From: Amblyornis subalaris
Lineage: Eukaryota; Chordata; Aves; Passeriformes; Ptilonorhynchidae
NCBI GenBank assembly: GCA_018881555.1
Contig: JACAXG010000067.1
Coordinates: 4,063,635-4,127,634 of the forward strand
Direction: 5' to 3'
Length of the DNA stretch: 64,000 bases
In this document: one piece after another, positions 51,321 through 64,000 of the stretch
How positions within the stretch are numbered: position 1 is the first letter of the stretch
How the letters are laid out: each line of letters starts with the position of its first letter
The notes under the pieces: model-generated
Told to the model about the DNA's origin: nothing
The model's database searches: none
What the model saw: the letters and a program-made list of their open reading frames with translations, nothing else
Program-made: the position numbers and the translations under genes

Positions 51321-52984
51321 GTGCTGCCCCCCGCCGCACAGCTGGAATTTAAAGGGGCCGTGCTCTCCGGGCGCCGCTGCCCCGCCGCCCAGGGCCGGCT
51401 GGGTGTGCCTTTGTAACCAAAAGTTTCCCGCGGGTGCGCTGAGATACGGGCATCCGCGGGGGCACGCGGGATGAGGGAGCGACGTGTTTGCTGTGCGTAG
51501 CCCTGGGCGTTATGAGTTATCATAGGCGTAACAGCAGGATCCAAAGGCCTCAACAGAGCTCAGTTGCAATGAGGGCTGTACACAGACACGGATGAGAGGC
51601 AGCCCCAGCCTCTGAGAGCTTGTAATGTGAGCGGTGAGGGTAGACAAAAGGGAAAAAAGTGTATAAAATGCATGAGGAGGGGTTGAAAACTTCCTGGCCT
51701 TCCTAGCCCAGCAACAACAATTTTTAAATTGCAACTAAAAGACTCAAAAAATACAACAAACAGTTCTGAAACAGATCATCCTCCCCGTGTCCCTTATTCA
51801 TAAACAGAAGCACTTGTCAAGCCCACTGGTCCTAAGAAGTGAGCTTGGCCTGCAGGACACCCTGGTAAGCCTGGAGGCTGGATCCATTTGAAGCCCAGCT
51901 TAGGACAGAGCTGTGTCAACGGCTGCCACTCACAGGCACATGCAGACTTTGTCCTGAGTGGGTGGACAGAGCTTAGCAGCCCTTGCCACCACTTTACTCT
52001 GCCCTATCTGTCCCCACCTCACCCCTCACATGCTGCCCTGCTCTGTCCCACTCCTGCTTGAGCCATCTCTCACCACAAGCCCTCTCTCTGCCCCAGCAGC
52101 ATCAGGTCCTGCAGCTGATTCAGGATCTACCACCCAAAGGATTGTTTTTCTCCCCTACAGAATACATTCCACAAGTTTCTGCTGATGGGGGATGAGGCTT
52201 CTGAGTTATTCCAGCTTTAAAAAACGTCTCTCTGCAGAGCACAGGGAAACCCCATCTTTGCTCCATTGTTGCAGTCTAACACTGTATGTGCTCCAGTTCC
52301 CAAGAAAGGGGAAAAGTGGGGAAAAAAATTCTTCAGATGGTTGCCCCAAACAATTTTGAAGAAAAGGAGCCCTGTGCTATTGCAAGATAAAGGAAGGCAA
52401 GAGCGGACATGAGAGAAGGAAAAGACCAGCAAGTAGCATCCAAGTCCAAAAGCTTCTGAATACTTCCCCTTCTGGGGTAAGAATTTATTTTCTCGAGGGG
52501 AAGAACACTTTGCAAGTGGTAGGTTTAGGGAAGATGGCTTGCAGTTAGTGGGTCCCATGATATCTGTGGGTCTTCAAAAAACCTTCCTCCTCCAGTCTAT
52601 CAATCAGCCAGTCAGGCCTCACAGCTCTTTATTTTGCACAAATATTCATCAGTGCTGGTCAGCACAGCTGCAGCTGAAACTACCTCATGAGGTGAGGGAA
52701 TTTGCTACTGGAGGCACGTTTGGATGCAGGAGGAAAAAAATAAACAAAAGAAACAAAAAGCCTCTCCTACTGAGCTGTGTGGTATTTCCCCATTCCAAAT
52801 AATTCCTGACATTTCAGCTAGCCATTTCTATTTAAGAAAGCAAGAGGCATAAACTATACAACAGCTAGCAGCCTAGTGAGAGCTTAGTGTTAAGAAATAA
52901 GAAAGACTATTTAAAAGGGCTGACCACAAGGCAGGAATTGACAGCTACATCGTCCAGGAATCCAGTTTTCCAAACATTATCATG

Positions 52985-53031
52985 ACTTGAAATATTCCTA
53001 CCAAAATACCACTGTAACTTGAAATATTCCT
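52985..53031. repeat. 32-bp imperfect tandem duplication
   Basis: The 15-base core ACTTGAAATATTCCT occurs at 52985 and again at 53017, with similar preceding bases (ATG against GTA). Two copies only. Confidence 0.8.
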
Positions 53032-54824
53032 GGAAATAAATCAGGATGGATTTTGACCATAGTTAACACAATAAAACATATTTAGACATCTGAGGCTGTA
53101 TTTTCTTAAAGCTGTGAGACAAGAGAGAGGCTTGAGTATCTTAAAATTAGAATTACAAATACATGAGTGAAGATCCCAGGTGACTGACATCTTTCAGAAA
53201 TGACAATCCCTGGAGTAGATAACCTGGAGGTTATTTCTTTCAGTGCATGAAAGGCACAGAGCAGTGAGTTATCTCAGCAGTCTCTGTGCTGCAAGACTTC
53301 TCCCTGAAAGGTTAATTGGGTTAGAGGTGTAATTTTTACCCAGCAGAGATGTGCCAGCAGAGGCCTCTAATGTAGATGCAGCTCGTATTGACAGAACTAT
53401 GGTTTTGTTAGCATAACATTTTTCACCGTGGTGTGGAGTAATTTTGTTTCACCAGTACAAAGATCAGACCTGGTGGTCCAGCCACATCTGCTCAGCCACT
53501 CCGTCAGTGCAATGTGCAGACCCTCATACCAAAACAGACAGCAGCATGCACAAGCTTCCCACCTCCTTTTTGGCCATGACTATTCTGTCGTTGCTGGGCT
53601 TTTGGGTAAAAGGTTTTGGAAATGGATAGAATATTTTACTGTTTCTTAGGCTCAACCATTTCATCTTATGCCTCAAGCAGTTTGAGGAGCCTGTGTCTTT
53701 CAGCGAAACAGTAACCAGTCCTCTAGTCCTGCAGGAAGTGATATTCCAGAGCAGAGAAATATTTTGAAAGTTTACTTATTAGCAGTGGCTATTTTCTGCA
53801 ATGGCTTTTGTAGTTTTGCAGAGAAAATGTCTAAATAATTGTCTATTTTTCCCTTTGTTGCAAAACATGTGACTAACAAAGCATGGTGGAGAATAAAAAG
53901 GTGATTCTCAGACAGCTTTAAAATACCTTTAATATATGAAACTTCAACACATTAGTTACATTGTACTTTTCTTCTACATGAGATACAAACAAGTACATTG
54001 ATATAATTGACATAAAGATTAAATTTATTTCAGGATGTACAGTAATTTGAAATTGCAGTATCTTGGCTTGTGTATTTGAATACGATCAATTATCTTAGCT
54101 AACGTGCATTTATATAAGTGGAATGACCAAACAATGTCAAACTTAGAAAGGCAAACTAATGTATTATCTCTGTGGGCTTTCAGTCCTTTTAAAATTACAT
54201 CACCATATGACATGTGACCTCACTGCAAAGACTAAAGGAGTCTCCTGTCAACCATAAAGATTTAAACGTTGCTAGTCAAATACATTAACACCTTTTGTCT
54301 GCTAAATCCCCATCTCAGACAAAAATGGGTTTATATGACTATGGAGTCAAGTGATAGCAGAAGAGTGTGCCTCTTCATCCCCAAACGATGCTGTATTAAA
54401 GCAAAAGATTCTTCTACAGCAATATTAAAAAGTTTTAAAACCCCAAACACTAATGTTTGTCTCAAAATCTTAACTTAGTCATTTTGCATATTCTCAGTAT
54501 TTTCTGCTACAAAATAAAATGCAAAACCTTTTTAACTTGGCAGGGAAAGCACTGTGTCACGTCACGTATTTGCGTGTCCAAATGCAAAATTATAGCTGAA
54601 CCTTTAATATCTTAAAAAAAATTTAGATGAGAATAACCCAATAAAGCTCAGGCATTTCACATCTTGCAGGTGAGCCTTTAGGGGAGCTCTGTGGCTTCTT
54701 TCTGCAAAGGTACTCAGGCACCTGGACAGGACAAGTAACTGACATTTGCACAACTCCTTCCAGATCTACAAATGCCAGAAGTCCATCTGCGCCTCTGCAC
54801 TTTAAGTTTACATTCCCTCAGATA

Positions 54825-54862
54825 CCTGCTGTGGCTATTTGTGCCTGCTGTGGCTGTTTGTA
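54825..54862. repeat. 19-bp tandem duplication
   Basis: CCTGCTGTGGCTATTTGTG is followed at once by CCTGCTGTGGCTGTTTGTA, with two differences in 19 bases. Confidence 0.9.
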
Positions 54863-55260
54863 AGACCCTTCCCTGCCTGCCTACCTTCCCTCAGGCACTG
54901 TGACAGAACTTCCTCCTTCCACTGTCAGCTGGAAGGTTCCCTTGCACTTTCCCGTTTGTCACCCTGCTGAGCCTAGTGTGAAGCCATGCTTCTGATGTCC
55001 TGGTCCCTCCCTGCCTCAGCAGGAGAAGGACAGCACTAGTGGAACGTGCAGAGTTGGTGGGACAGCAGATGCTGGTGGTGCAGGGGGCCACCGAACTCCA
55101 AAGCCACCAGTCTGAGCTCCAGGCCACATCCTCATTGGACAGTGTGCACCGCGGGAGCAGAAAGCTAGATGAAACTCCACATGTATTCCAAAACCATGGG
55201 TACAACATGTTTAGGAGAGGTAACACCCTAAAAGCACTTCAGGAAAAAGCCCAAACTAAA

Positions 55261-55355
55261 GGAAAGGAAAGGAAAGGAAAGGAAAGGAAAGGAAAGGAAA
55301 GGAAAGGAAAGGGAAAGGGAAAGGGAAAGGGAAAGGGAAAGGGAAAGGGAAAGGG
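55261..55355. repeat. Purine microsatellite, left arm: (GGAAA)n then (GGGAAA)n
   Basis: Ten perfect GGAAA units (55261-55310) switch without a break to about seven and a half GGGAAA units (55311-55355), which run into the assembly gap. The plus strand is all purine and the minus strand all pyrimidine. Frames across it give Lys-Gly or Ser-Leu-Pro repeats that are not genes. Confidence 0.97.
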
Positions 55356-55555
55356 NNNNNNNNNNNNNNNNNNNNNNNNNNNNNNNNNNNNNNNNNNNNN
55401 NNNNNNNNNNNNNNNNNNNNNNNNNNNNNNNNNNNNNNNNNNNNNNNNNNNNNNNNNNNNNNNNNNNNNNNNNNNNNNNNNNNNNNNNNNNNNNNNNNNN
55501 NNNNNNNNNNNNNNNNNNNNNNNNNNNNNNNNNNNNNNNNNNNNNNNNNNNNNNN
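55356..55555. other. Assembly gap, 200 N
   Basis: Exactly 200 unknown bases inside the purine microsatellite. A round number suggests an estimated or conventional gap size, not a measured one. The true repeat length is unknown. Confidence 0.95.
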
Positions 55556-55650
55556 GAAGGGAAGGGAAGGGAAGGGAAGGGAAGGGAAGGGAAGGGAAGG
55601 GAAGGGAAGGGAAGGGAAGGGAAGGGAAGGGAAGGGAAGGGAAGGGAAGG
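55556..55650. repeat. Purine microsatellite, right arm: (GAAGG)19
   Basis: Nineteen perfect GAAGG (GGGAA-class) units directly after the gap, ending in GAAGATAG. The unit differs from both units on the left side of the gap, so at least three related purine repeats are nested here. Confidence 0.97.
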
Positions 55651-58600
55651 AAGATAGAAAATTTCAGTCTCCATCAGGAGAATGAATTGCTCTTGTTTCA
55701 GGATAAGACATTTCAGATCATCTGTTTGTTGTTAGGATTGCCTTACCCCTTTTTTGTTTAAGTGCAGCCACTTGGTAAGCACCATCCTCCTTCCAGGCTT
55801 TGACAGTCTCCTTCTTTCTGCATCACTGGACCTTTTAGGCAATTTTCTGTATTTTTTTCCATAAATCACTAAATAGATCTTATAAAGTTTTCTGAAACAC
55901 TGTTGATATTACAGTTATCATTGATTAGGGGCTGTATTTTCCACATAAAAGTATGTTCCATTTTAAAGTGTGATACTGGAGTCACCATCCACTGGCATGT
56001 CCATGTTATCTACAAGGACACACACGAACCTGAGACTACAGCACTCCTGCTTTCAGGTGGCAGGGACATCTCATGGGAGGCAATGTGACCTGGTAAATGA
56101 CTTCCACTCTTTTGTTGTAACACCAGGCATGGGCAAATTCACAAGAATGGGTATTGTGGAAGGGAAATAGGAGAGAGAAATTTTCGTTTTCCATGGAAAA
56201 AAAATAGCTGCAGTAGTTTCCAGATTTCTGTTAGCGTATTGATAGAGCTTTTGTATTCTGGAGATCTCCTGGCTATATTGTGATGTCTTATCACTGTCTC
56301 CTCCCCAAGATGTCTGCAAGACCCGTAGCTTTTTCTTTAAGGTTCAAGGAATGATCCCCAAAAGGCTATAACCCTCACTGAAAGCAAATCATGTACATTG
56401 ATCTCCTGTTTATGTGTACACAAATACATGCACACACACACATCTATGGTAAAAGAAAAATATGAAGTCAAGCACTCCAGAATTAGGAAATAAGACAATT
56501 TAAATTGCCTGCCAATCTTAATTTGGCTACTTATGCCTAGGCATACTCTTAAATGAGCTCATCTAAGATTTGGTGGACCTGTTGGATGATGTTCACTTGA
56601 TGAGCATCTTCTCAATCACATTTTATCCTAACTACTCACCATATGTAATTTATAATGTCTTTATCATGCTCTGTAGGCAGAATTTTTACATATCTATGTC
56701 CCTAACTAGTGTAGGCAGTAAAACGTCATCATTAATTAGCATGTAGGGAGTTACTGAGAAGAAAGGAGAGGAAGGTTCCCTCAATTTCCAATACTGACGC
56801 CAACTTGGAGCAGAGGCTGCTGAGCAGAGCTGACCTTACCTTTGGATCTCTGCATAGCTGGGATCGTCGTGCCCTCTTCCCTGGTAGGGAAGCAAGACCC
56901 AGCTGCCTGCAAAGGTGTGAGGTGCACAGGAGCACACAGTGATCCATTCGGAAAGCAGAACTGCTAAAATGCAAGGCATCCCAGCAGCATCTGTGCAAAT
57001 GTGATTTTCCAAGATCTAATAGCTTGAGCAAATTTTGAAATGGATTTTCTCGGTGAAGACGGAGTCTTCAGCACCCTTACTTTTGGCTGTTAATAGAGAA
57101 GACACTCTACAGAGCAGCTGGAGCTTCCAAAATGGCTCAAAGAAGAGATTTCTCTATTGAATGATGAAAGACATATCTATGATTAATTCACTACTAATTT
57201 TCAAATACCTGCTCTAAAGCTGGAGTTACTCAGAGAGAGCACAATTTTAATACTGGTAAAGGAGACTCTTTTTTTCCAAGTCTCGTTTTCCCATATAGAT
57301 GAATTTTTGAACAATTTTGGATTTATCCCACTGTGGCTGCAAAACAATCTATACAGTCAGAAATGGGCAATACATTAGAAGTATATAAAAACAGCCTATT
57401 CACAGGAAAAAGTGATTTAAACATCCATTTCCTGTTGTATTAGCAGTTGGAACATGACTGAAGAAGAGATAAGCTCTGCAGTCCTCTGAACCAAACTCAC
57501 AACTTCTTCAACAGCATGCTCAACTCTTTCTATACTTTAAGCATTTCTAGAAAATTCACTTTCCCAATTTCTGCTGTTTGTATTAATCCCAGACCCTGTA
57601 TGTTTTTTATCAGATGCATTCAACAGAAGGGATACCCAACTGGGGATACAAATTGCCTGCTGAATCCCCTTCTCTGACTCCATGCTCTTACTTTTGACCT
57701 CAGGTGGCACAGGAAATGCTCTCCAGTTGACTTGCTTCCAAATGCCAAAAAACTCAACCCCCAAACTTCTAAACGTAAAACAGAAGGAAAGCTAAATTAT
57801 TTGAGTTAAAATAACACTGCAAAACAGTTATATCAAAAATATAGCAATAAGAAAGTGTTATAAAAGACGTGCTTCCTGATACACAGAGCAAAAATACCCT
57901 GAAGAGTGATTTCGTATTATTTACAGAAGAGCTTACATACATTAGAAATTAGTTTCTATAGCTTTCTTACTGAAAACAGAGTTTTCACAGGCAAACAGAA
58001 TTTTTTGCTATAACTGGATATCTGCCTGGCAGACATAAATATCTTTCTGTCAAATTCACCATTCTGCCATGGATATCAGAAAACGTCTTGGGGAGACATG
58101 GACGTGGTTTTACTCCCTTTATTAATCTTTCCGTTCTTTGATTCTCACATGACCTGGATTTCTTCTGATCTTCAGTATTTTAACTCTAATATTCTGGCAA
58201 GAACTTCTGAGTACCTCACAGTTCTATTGCCCCTACATTTAGGATGTGTAAGATTATCTTTTCACATACTTTAAAATTTCTTGAAATGTGACTTCAAATA
58301 GAGGATATTATGGAGTACCCTATAATTCCCAAGCGTTGTCTTATGGCACTCACTCAAGCTATTGGAAGCGCATTACTCTATTCCAAGAGCCCAGGTCTGG
58401 ATGAAGGAAAAGCTACCTGCAATCAGCAATGATAATTCACAGCAAATGAACAGAAAACATGTATTCATAAAAGATGAGTAAAGAAGAAGATATAGACTTT
58501 GGTCCACACCTTGGGCCTTTGGTATGAGATTTCTGCCACCCAAACAATGAGATGGGAGTTGATGTAGTGGTAATAGCAAGCAATGCTAAGGATTACTCAC

Positions 58601-61600
58601 TTGGCCACTAATGAGGTTCTGGATACTGGTGAAGAACAATGTGCTTTCCAAGAGTGACTTCTAGCAGGTTAAATCTGGAGGAAATCCCGTTTGGTACAGA
58701 TGGCCATACCTTCAATCATTAAGAGAGCTTCTGCATTAAATTTGGAAAGTGAGCAATGTGTTAGCAGTGTGACCCTGCATTATTTTAAGTGCTTGCTATT
58801 TCAACTTTATTTGATTATCAGGAAATCAAAGCATTCTTTACACTTCACCCACCTCTTTGAACTTTGTTTGTAGTTGCAATGCAAGACAACTGCAATTCCT
58901 GCTTTAATTTGGGACAGAACTTATTTCTTCCTATAAGTGAAGACAAATGGCAGACATCGCCTTCCTCATTTCTCCTGAAGTTATGCCTCAATTCTCTGTC
59001 TAGAATAGCTGGCTAATTTATTTCCCTTCTAAATAGGCAAATTCTGCTGCATATAGAGGATTGTTGTCTTTAGTGCTTAGTATAAGCAAGCACTGAGAGG
59101 AGGGATGGACTGAGAAGAGTACATTCTGTAAAATACACATAATAGCATTTCTGCACCATGTGTTCCTTCTGCAGCCTCAGNTGTAGTTGTAGATTACAGA
59201 TTACCAGATTTAGGCAAGGATTTAAAAAATGTTGTGCATCACTTAGGGTCAATTAGACCAGCAATGACCGGAGGTTTGGAAATCACATCCTGTAGAAAAA
59301 GGTTTTTTTCTCAAAATCCTGTAAGAGGTACAGGATAGTACAGACCAGAAACCTAGTGTTTCCCTTATATCAAAATGGCTCCTAGCTAAATTTCTGGGGT
59401 TCTGTATGCTAAAATAACAGAGGTTTATAAAAATAAGTCAGTGGCAAAATTCCTTACCACAGCAAAACAATTGAAATGTAAAGTGCAAGTTAAGGATCAG
59501 AAAGAAGAAAAAGAAAATAAGATGTAAAAAGATCCTAACAGAGGCTCCTGACTTTGTCACATCAACTGTTGAAGGTAAAAAGTTAGCAGAGGTTGATCTG
59601 ACTGAATGTTTCCTCATCATTTCATTTATGAGAAAGAAGAAGGAAAGAAGATTTCCATCCCAAACTGTTATCAGGTTATGTTATTCTGTTTGAGTGGAAC
59701 AACTAAACCCTAGTACTTCTAATATACAAACTCCAAAGAGGATCACACAAGAATGTATGTCTCAGGCTGTAACTGGAGTAGATCCATTTGTTTGTGTAAT
59801 TGCCACCAAGGTGGAAATCTGTGCTTCTGTATTTGCACAACCACAATTATTTTCCTAGGAATGAACCATCTGAATTTTAGTATCCCATATATTCAGTGCA
59901 ACACAGCATATTACAATATCTTGACCTTTTCAGTGTTCCATAAATTGATTGTCTGGTTGTTCCAGTCCTCCCTTGTTTACAGTCCTGGAAACCTTAGAAG
60001 AAGAGGTAACATGGGTATCTCTGAGTCATATCTTGTATGTTTATCGGCATTTTCTGAATCACACTGCTGGTCTCTTGAAGGCTTGACAGAAATTGCATAC
60101 TGTATGCCTGAGGTGCAATAGCATATAAAATCATGCCAGAAAAGGCAGGGATAAGTGCTACAGGCTGGCTCACAAGGTCCACCACAGGTGGTCCGGTTGA
60201 AGGTCACATTGGTTGACCGGTATTGTTATCAAAGTGTGATCTCTCCACTGAGTTATTCTGACAGCCAGCTAAACCTCCAGCTAAATAAATATCATGTGCA
60301 ACCTTCAACCAACCAAATGTAACTGTTTAATTAATGTGCTTTTTCTAAGTAAATTAAAAAGCAGAGGGAAAACGCTTCTGGTCTTTTAAGGATGAATAAA
60401 GCAGAAAATGTAATACCAGAGCTAAACATGAAAGGCAGAGAATCCTCTTAAAGCTGAGGATGCAGTGGTAATGCAAAGCAAGAAAATTATTATTCATTTC
60501 CAGACATCACCTCAACTGACGGACCAGTGAAAAGAAGATACAAATTATAATAAACTGCAAATGTTGGAGGAAAATGTTAGCATGGACCCAGAGAAAGAAC
60601 AATTGCTACATTTTAATTGCTTGTCCTCCGTCAAAGAAGGGAGAGGGAAAGTTCCCATTTGGTAGTGTTCATTACAATTATTACTCTGTAAAAAAAACCC
60701 AACCAAACCCATAGAACAAAACAGAAATGCTCTGAGATGGCTCAAATTCTTCCTCGGAGACTAAATGTAGACATTATTTCTGAAGATGCTTTTTCACCTC
60801 CAGATATGCCTTCCAGTCCCATGTGTGCCTTGAGGTAAACTCCTCTGCCCCATGAGCGTGGAGCTGAAGAGGCCATAACTGCTTTAGTAGCTTCCTACAG
60901 GCACAGCTCAAATCATCTCATCTGCCCCTTCAAGCAGCAGCAGAAAGACCTGTTTTGTCTCAAGCACTGAACAGATTAGGACGAGCATGCAGTTACCCAC
61001 ACTGTGAAGTGTGGTGGAGCAGGTGGGCATGTCCTGCAGTTCAGGTCTGTTACACTGACCACTACCGTGAAACTGCTTCTGACATGGTGGTATCCCTTCC
61101 CTATATCAGCTGGTGCCAAACTTTTCTGCTTTCAGATGCGTATCGCCATTTCAAGTCTCACGTCCAGTCTGGGGTGTGGGGAGTGCTGTGAGACTATGAG
61201 ACAAACCACATGAGAGAGCCTGAAACACAAAGTGGCCTTCAGTTCCTGTCTTCTTTGCATCCCATGGAGAACAGTGCTGCCTATCCAGCCTCCTGCTGAA
61301 AGCAATATCAAAATGAAAAATAATCATATTAAGGCAAATCCAGACAAAACAGGGCAATCCCTTATGGGACGAGGAAAGCATGTTTAAAAATTTTCTCCTT
61401 ATTTCAAAAGCACAAATCTTAAGATGGTTAAAATAAGTCTCACTCTTAAAGTTTTTGGACTTGTTGGTTTTGGATTCCCACTTACTTATCATAGTAAAAC
61501 TCATACATTTCTGTCTTCAATTAATAAGAACATTTTGGACAAGACACCAAGAGTTAAACCTGGTCACTGCCATGTTGGTGTTCCTTCCTACAGATCTGCT

Positions 61601-64000
61601 GCTGAAACTGGAGCTCCTTGAATGCTGACCAGTACAAAATGTACTTTATCTAGCAATAAAGATTGTCATATGCTGATCACTAACATGTAATCTGCACTTT
61701 TTCCTCCTTCTTTATTCAATATAGAGCCTAAATCATGGCCTCTCTTCTGGTAATCAAAGGTTTCACTGCCACTGAATTATACCATTTAAGACATTACATA
61801 TGCATATATTACCAGTTATAATTTGTGCCTTAACAGAGACTGGACATCATCCCATCATCTTTCTAACATAATAGAAGAAGCATCATGGTCAGGAGGCAAA
61901 CAAGCACTTTTGCCGACATTATCCATGGAAGAAAAAACCTGGGACATCTGTGGTGGTATAATTTGACTGACAACCAAGAAGCCTGCAGTAACATCCTGCT
62001 GTGACTGATTGTGAGAAAGGGAGGGTAAGAGAGGCAGGCATCTTCCAGCAAACGTAAGCACAGTAGACAAGAAAGAATGGAAACCTATACCATAATGATG
62101 GAAGTAAATGCTTATATAGGTATATAACTCCAAATTATCTGTTTTATCACCAGTGAAAAATTAATATCTGAAGGCTAAGCTATAAGATTGTTTGGCACAG
62201 GATGAAATAACAGTTAAGTGTTTTGTTGCGATGTGTTATTTATTTACAGAATTCATGTTATCTTCATTAACTTCCAGCTAACATGGGGGATCTGGAGTGG
62301 ACATATTGTAAGCAGGAAATGCTGCCTTGCAAATCTTGCTATCCAAATGAGTTGTACAGGAGTCAAGGACAAGCACAAAGTGTAGGGACATACCCATGCC
62401 CACATGACAGATGGGTGCCAGAGCCAGAAAACAGACAATAAATTCACAGTGCTTGCATCTTACACTTGGCAGACAGGCTGTGCAGTTTATGGTTCTTAAA
62501 AGGGAAATAATGAAATATTCCTCTTGATGTCCAAACACTCTAACACATAAAAACAAGATGGTATGACTGAAAAAAAGAAAAAAGCCCTGTGTATCTGAAA
62601 ATTTATTCAGAGACCCTTTTATAAATACAAAAATGTTTTGGTTGTTGGTTTGAGGTGTGAGCCATTGTAAATAACTACAGCCTCTCCAAAGTCACATACA
62701 GCATAAATGCCTCACCGGCTGATTTTAAGGTGGGTCAAAAAGACAGAGAAGGCCAAAGGAGAAGGATATTTCTTTCTTTGAGATCCACTATATCTTATTT
62801 TACTTCCCTTGTCAAGGTTTTTTCATTTATTTCTGAGAGAGATTTGGCCAGAAATAGTTTGAGAGGATGGTGCTTATGAATTTGTGCATATTTTATTGCT
62901 CAGGGTATACTGCCAATACATGACACATTTCAAGATCTTTCAAATAGTATGTGCTCAACACACAGTGAGAAGGTTTCACTCATAAAACTTAGTTAAAAGG
63001 AAGTGTACAGTTTTCTTTCTGGAAAATAAGAATGAGTCATCCATGCATGCATTTGATTTCCAGATCCAAGAGTCTGCAGTCTAGACTTATGGTTTTCATT
63101 TTTCTGAACACTTAATCAGTCTCTCCGTAGGCTGTTACATCCTGATGTCAGTAGGAGGTTCATGAGGATATAAAAAACAGAGCAGGAGGTACCAGAGTTT
63201 TCTTCCAGGTGAGAAGGTGCAATAGTTTTCCAGAGTGGCTACTGAAAAGGAAAACTGTGATCTTTGAGGGACCCCTTAGTCATCTCTGTGCCTCATCCAC
63301 AGAAAAAATGACTGTCTATCTCTATGAAGGTCTGTATAAATTCATTTCTGCCTCCTCAGGGTAAGCATGCTTTTAAAACCCTTGTTGTACTCTCAAGTAA
63401 AAATTCAATTTGGCTCTGAGCTCTGCAAGACCACCAAAGGACTGGGGGATGATCTGCCTAAGAGAAAGGCTGCATGTGCTGACAGGTGAAATAAGGGACT
63501 TAGGAAATGAGGAAGTCGTGATGATATTTGGCATAATGTTACACAAAGGAGCCTTGGAGAAGAGATTTCTCTTCCTTGACTCCATGTCCTCAGAGCAGAG
63601 TCCATGTTTTCCCCCACTGCAAGGGTAAAGGATCAAAAAAGCCATCAGAAAATATATACACACACACACAGAGAGCAAAGAGCAGTCATTCCTCCAGTTG
63701 AGTATGTCCCGGGTTATGTTTGTAATTCCCAGTCACTTCCCAGCGCATCGATGAGTCAATGATTTCAGGAGTGAGTACAGATCAAGGTGTGCGTTGCACT
63801 CAACTGTCCCAGATGGGAAGGGGGCAGAGGAGATCCTTCTGCTTCTTGGGTAGGTTTCAGGTGAAACAGCTTCTCTCTGTTTCTCCCTGAAGCAGAAGAG
63901 GAAATAAGGCATTTTCCAGAAGACAAACAGGAGAGAAATGTGGATTACGCAGCAGCTTCCCCAGTAGTCAGTGCAGCAGAGAGAGCAGCGCTTTTCCAAA
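55651..64000. other. Noncoding unique DNA
   Basis: AT-rich sequence with no gene or transposon that I can support. The open frames 56732-57031 (minus), 59753-60121 (plus), 61151-61504 (minus) and 63373-63678 (minus) have no family motif and overlap frames on the other strand. A short CA run lies at 63657-63670 and a single N at 59181. The region 60170-60225 has small inverted motifs (for example CCACCACAGGTGGTC) but nothing I can name. Confidence 0.55.
63657..63670. repeat. Short (CA)n run
   Basis: Seven CA units following a short ATAT stretch and followed by GAGAG. A minor microsatellite. Confidence 0.85.

Larger units (their letters stand above)
50120..51560. promoter_or_regulatory. CpG island, probable promoter
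   Basis: The only strongly GC-rich block in the window, with dense CpG dinucleotides over roughly 50370-51480 and shoulders on both sides. It has several GC boxes (for example CCCCGCCCC near 50855 and GGGCGG near 50508) and a TTTAAA element at 51348-51353. TTTAAA is its own complement, so it does not fix the direction. A minus-strand donor at 51004 gives the best evidence for leftward transcription. Large overlapping open frames in four or more frames (up to 302 codons) are expected from GC-rich DNA with few stop codons and do not show coding. CpG islands of this size normally mark the 5' end of a housekeeping or developmental gene. I do not recognise which gene. Confidence 0.8.
51561..55260. 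other. Noncoding unique DNA
   Basis: GC content falls back to background. No gene is recognisable. If the leftward gene is real, this is upstream flanking DNA and may hold regulatory sites. Two small tandem duplications occur (52985-53031 and 54825-54862). The stretch 54880-55240 is somewhat richer in GC, with an open frame starting at a GTG at 55039 (ELVGQQMLVVQGATELQ...), but its length comes from running into the purine repeat and the gap. Confidence 0.55.

Noticed and set aside
50645..51553. 302-codon minus-strand open frame in the CpG island
   Set aside because: It is rich in Arg, Ala, Gly and Pro, has no recognisable domain, overlaps several equally open frames on both strands and runs through a strong splice donor at 51004. 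GC-rich DNA has few stop codons, so length alone is not evidence.
55039..55761. 240-codon plus-strand open frame
   Set aside because: Most of it is the purine microsatellite and 200 N translated as unknown residues. It begins at a GTG and matches no family.
1..64000. CRISPR arrays, operons, tRNA or rRNA genes
   Set aside because: No regularly spaced identical repeats, no tRNA B-box with a plausible cloverleaf and no rRNA sequence were seen. The window is vertebrate in character.

Overview
This window looks like bird nuclear DNA. It is AT-rich, gene-poor sequence with sparse repeats. The recognisable mobile elements are CR1 non-LTR retrotransposons and one retroviral-type LTR of a form common in birds. 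There are no bacterial-style gene arrays, ribosome binding sites or operons. CR1 also occurs in turtles and crocodilians, so bird is the best reading but is not proven. I identified no intact protein-coding gene. The longer open frames are either pieces of dead CR1 ORF2, by-products of the GC-rich island, or chance frames.

Layout. 1-2096: unique AT-rich DNA. 2097-3770: a long but internally deleted CR1 on the minus strand, keeping parts of its endonuclease and reverse transcriptase. 3771-15615: unique noncoding DNA with a few simple repeats and one 36-bp tandem duplication. 15616-16017: a CR1 3' end followed by a tiny second CR1 tail. 16018-24648: unique DNA. 24649-25130: a solitary, probably 5'-truncated endogenous-retrovirus LTR on the plus strand. 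25131-43033: a long gene desert with A-rich runs and short motifs. 43034-44212: a second long CR1 fragment on the minus strand, with two frameshifts and an altered catalytic motif. 44213-48940: unique DNA. 48941-51560: a GC rise and then a strong CpG island, the only promoter-like region in the window. 51561-55260: unique DNA. 55261-55650: a purine-only microsatellite cluster around a 200-base gap. 55651-64000: unique DNA.

Interpretation. The CpG island carries a good splice donor on the minus strand (exon end at 51004) and a second, separate donor on the same strand at 49148. The simplest reading is the 5' end, perhaps with alternative first exons, of a gene transcribed leftward, so that most of 1-51000 would be its first intron or introns. 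I could not identify that gene, and I found no convincing downstream coding exon. No exciting undescribed system is visible. The items most worth a second look are the two candidate first exons, the RFX-like X-boxes (one inside the island), the purine-tract cluster at the gap, and a short zinc-finger-linker-like fossil at 48673.
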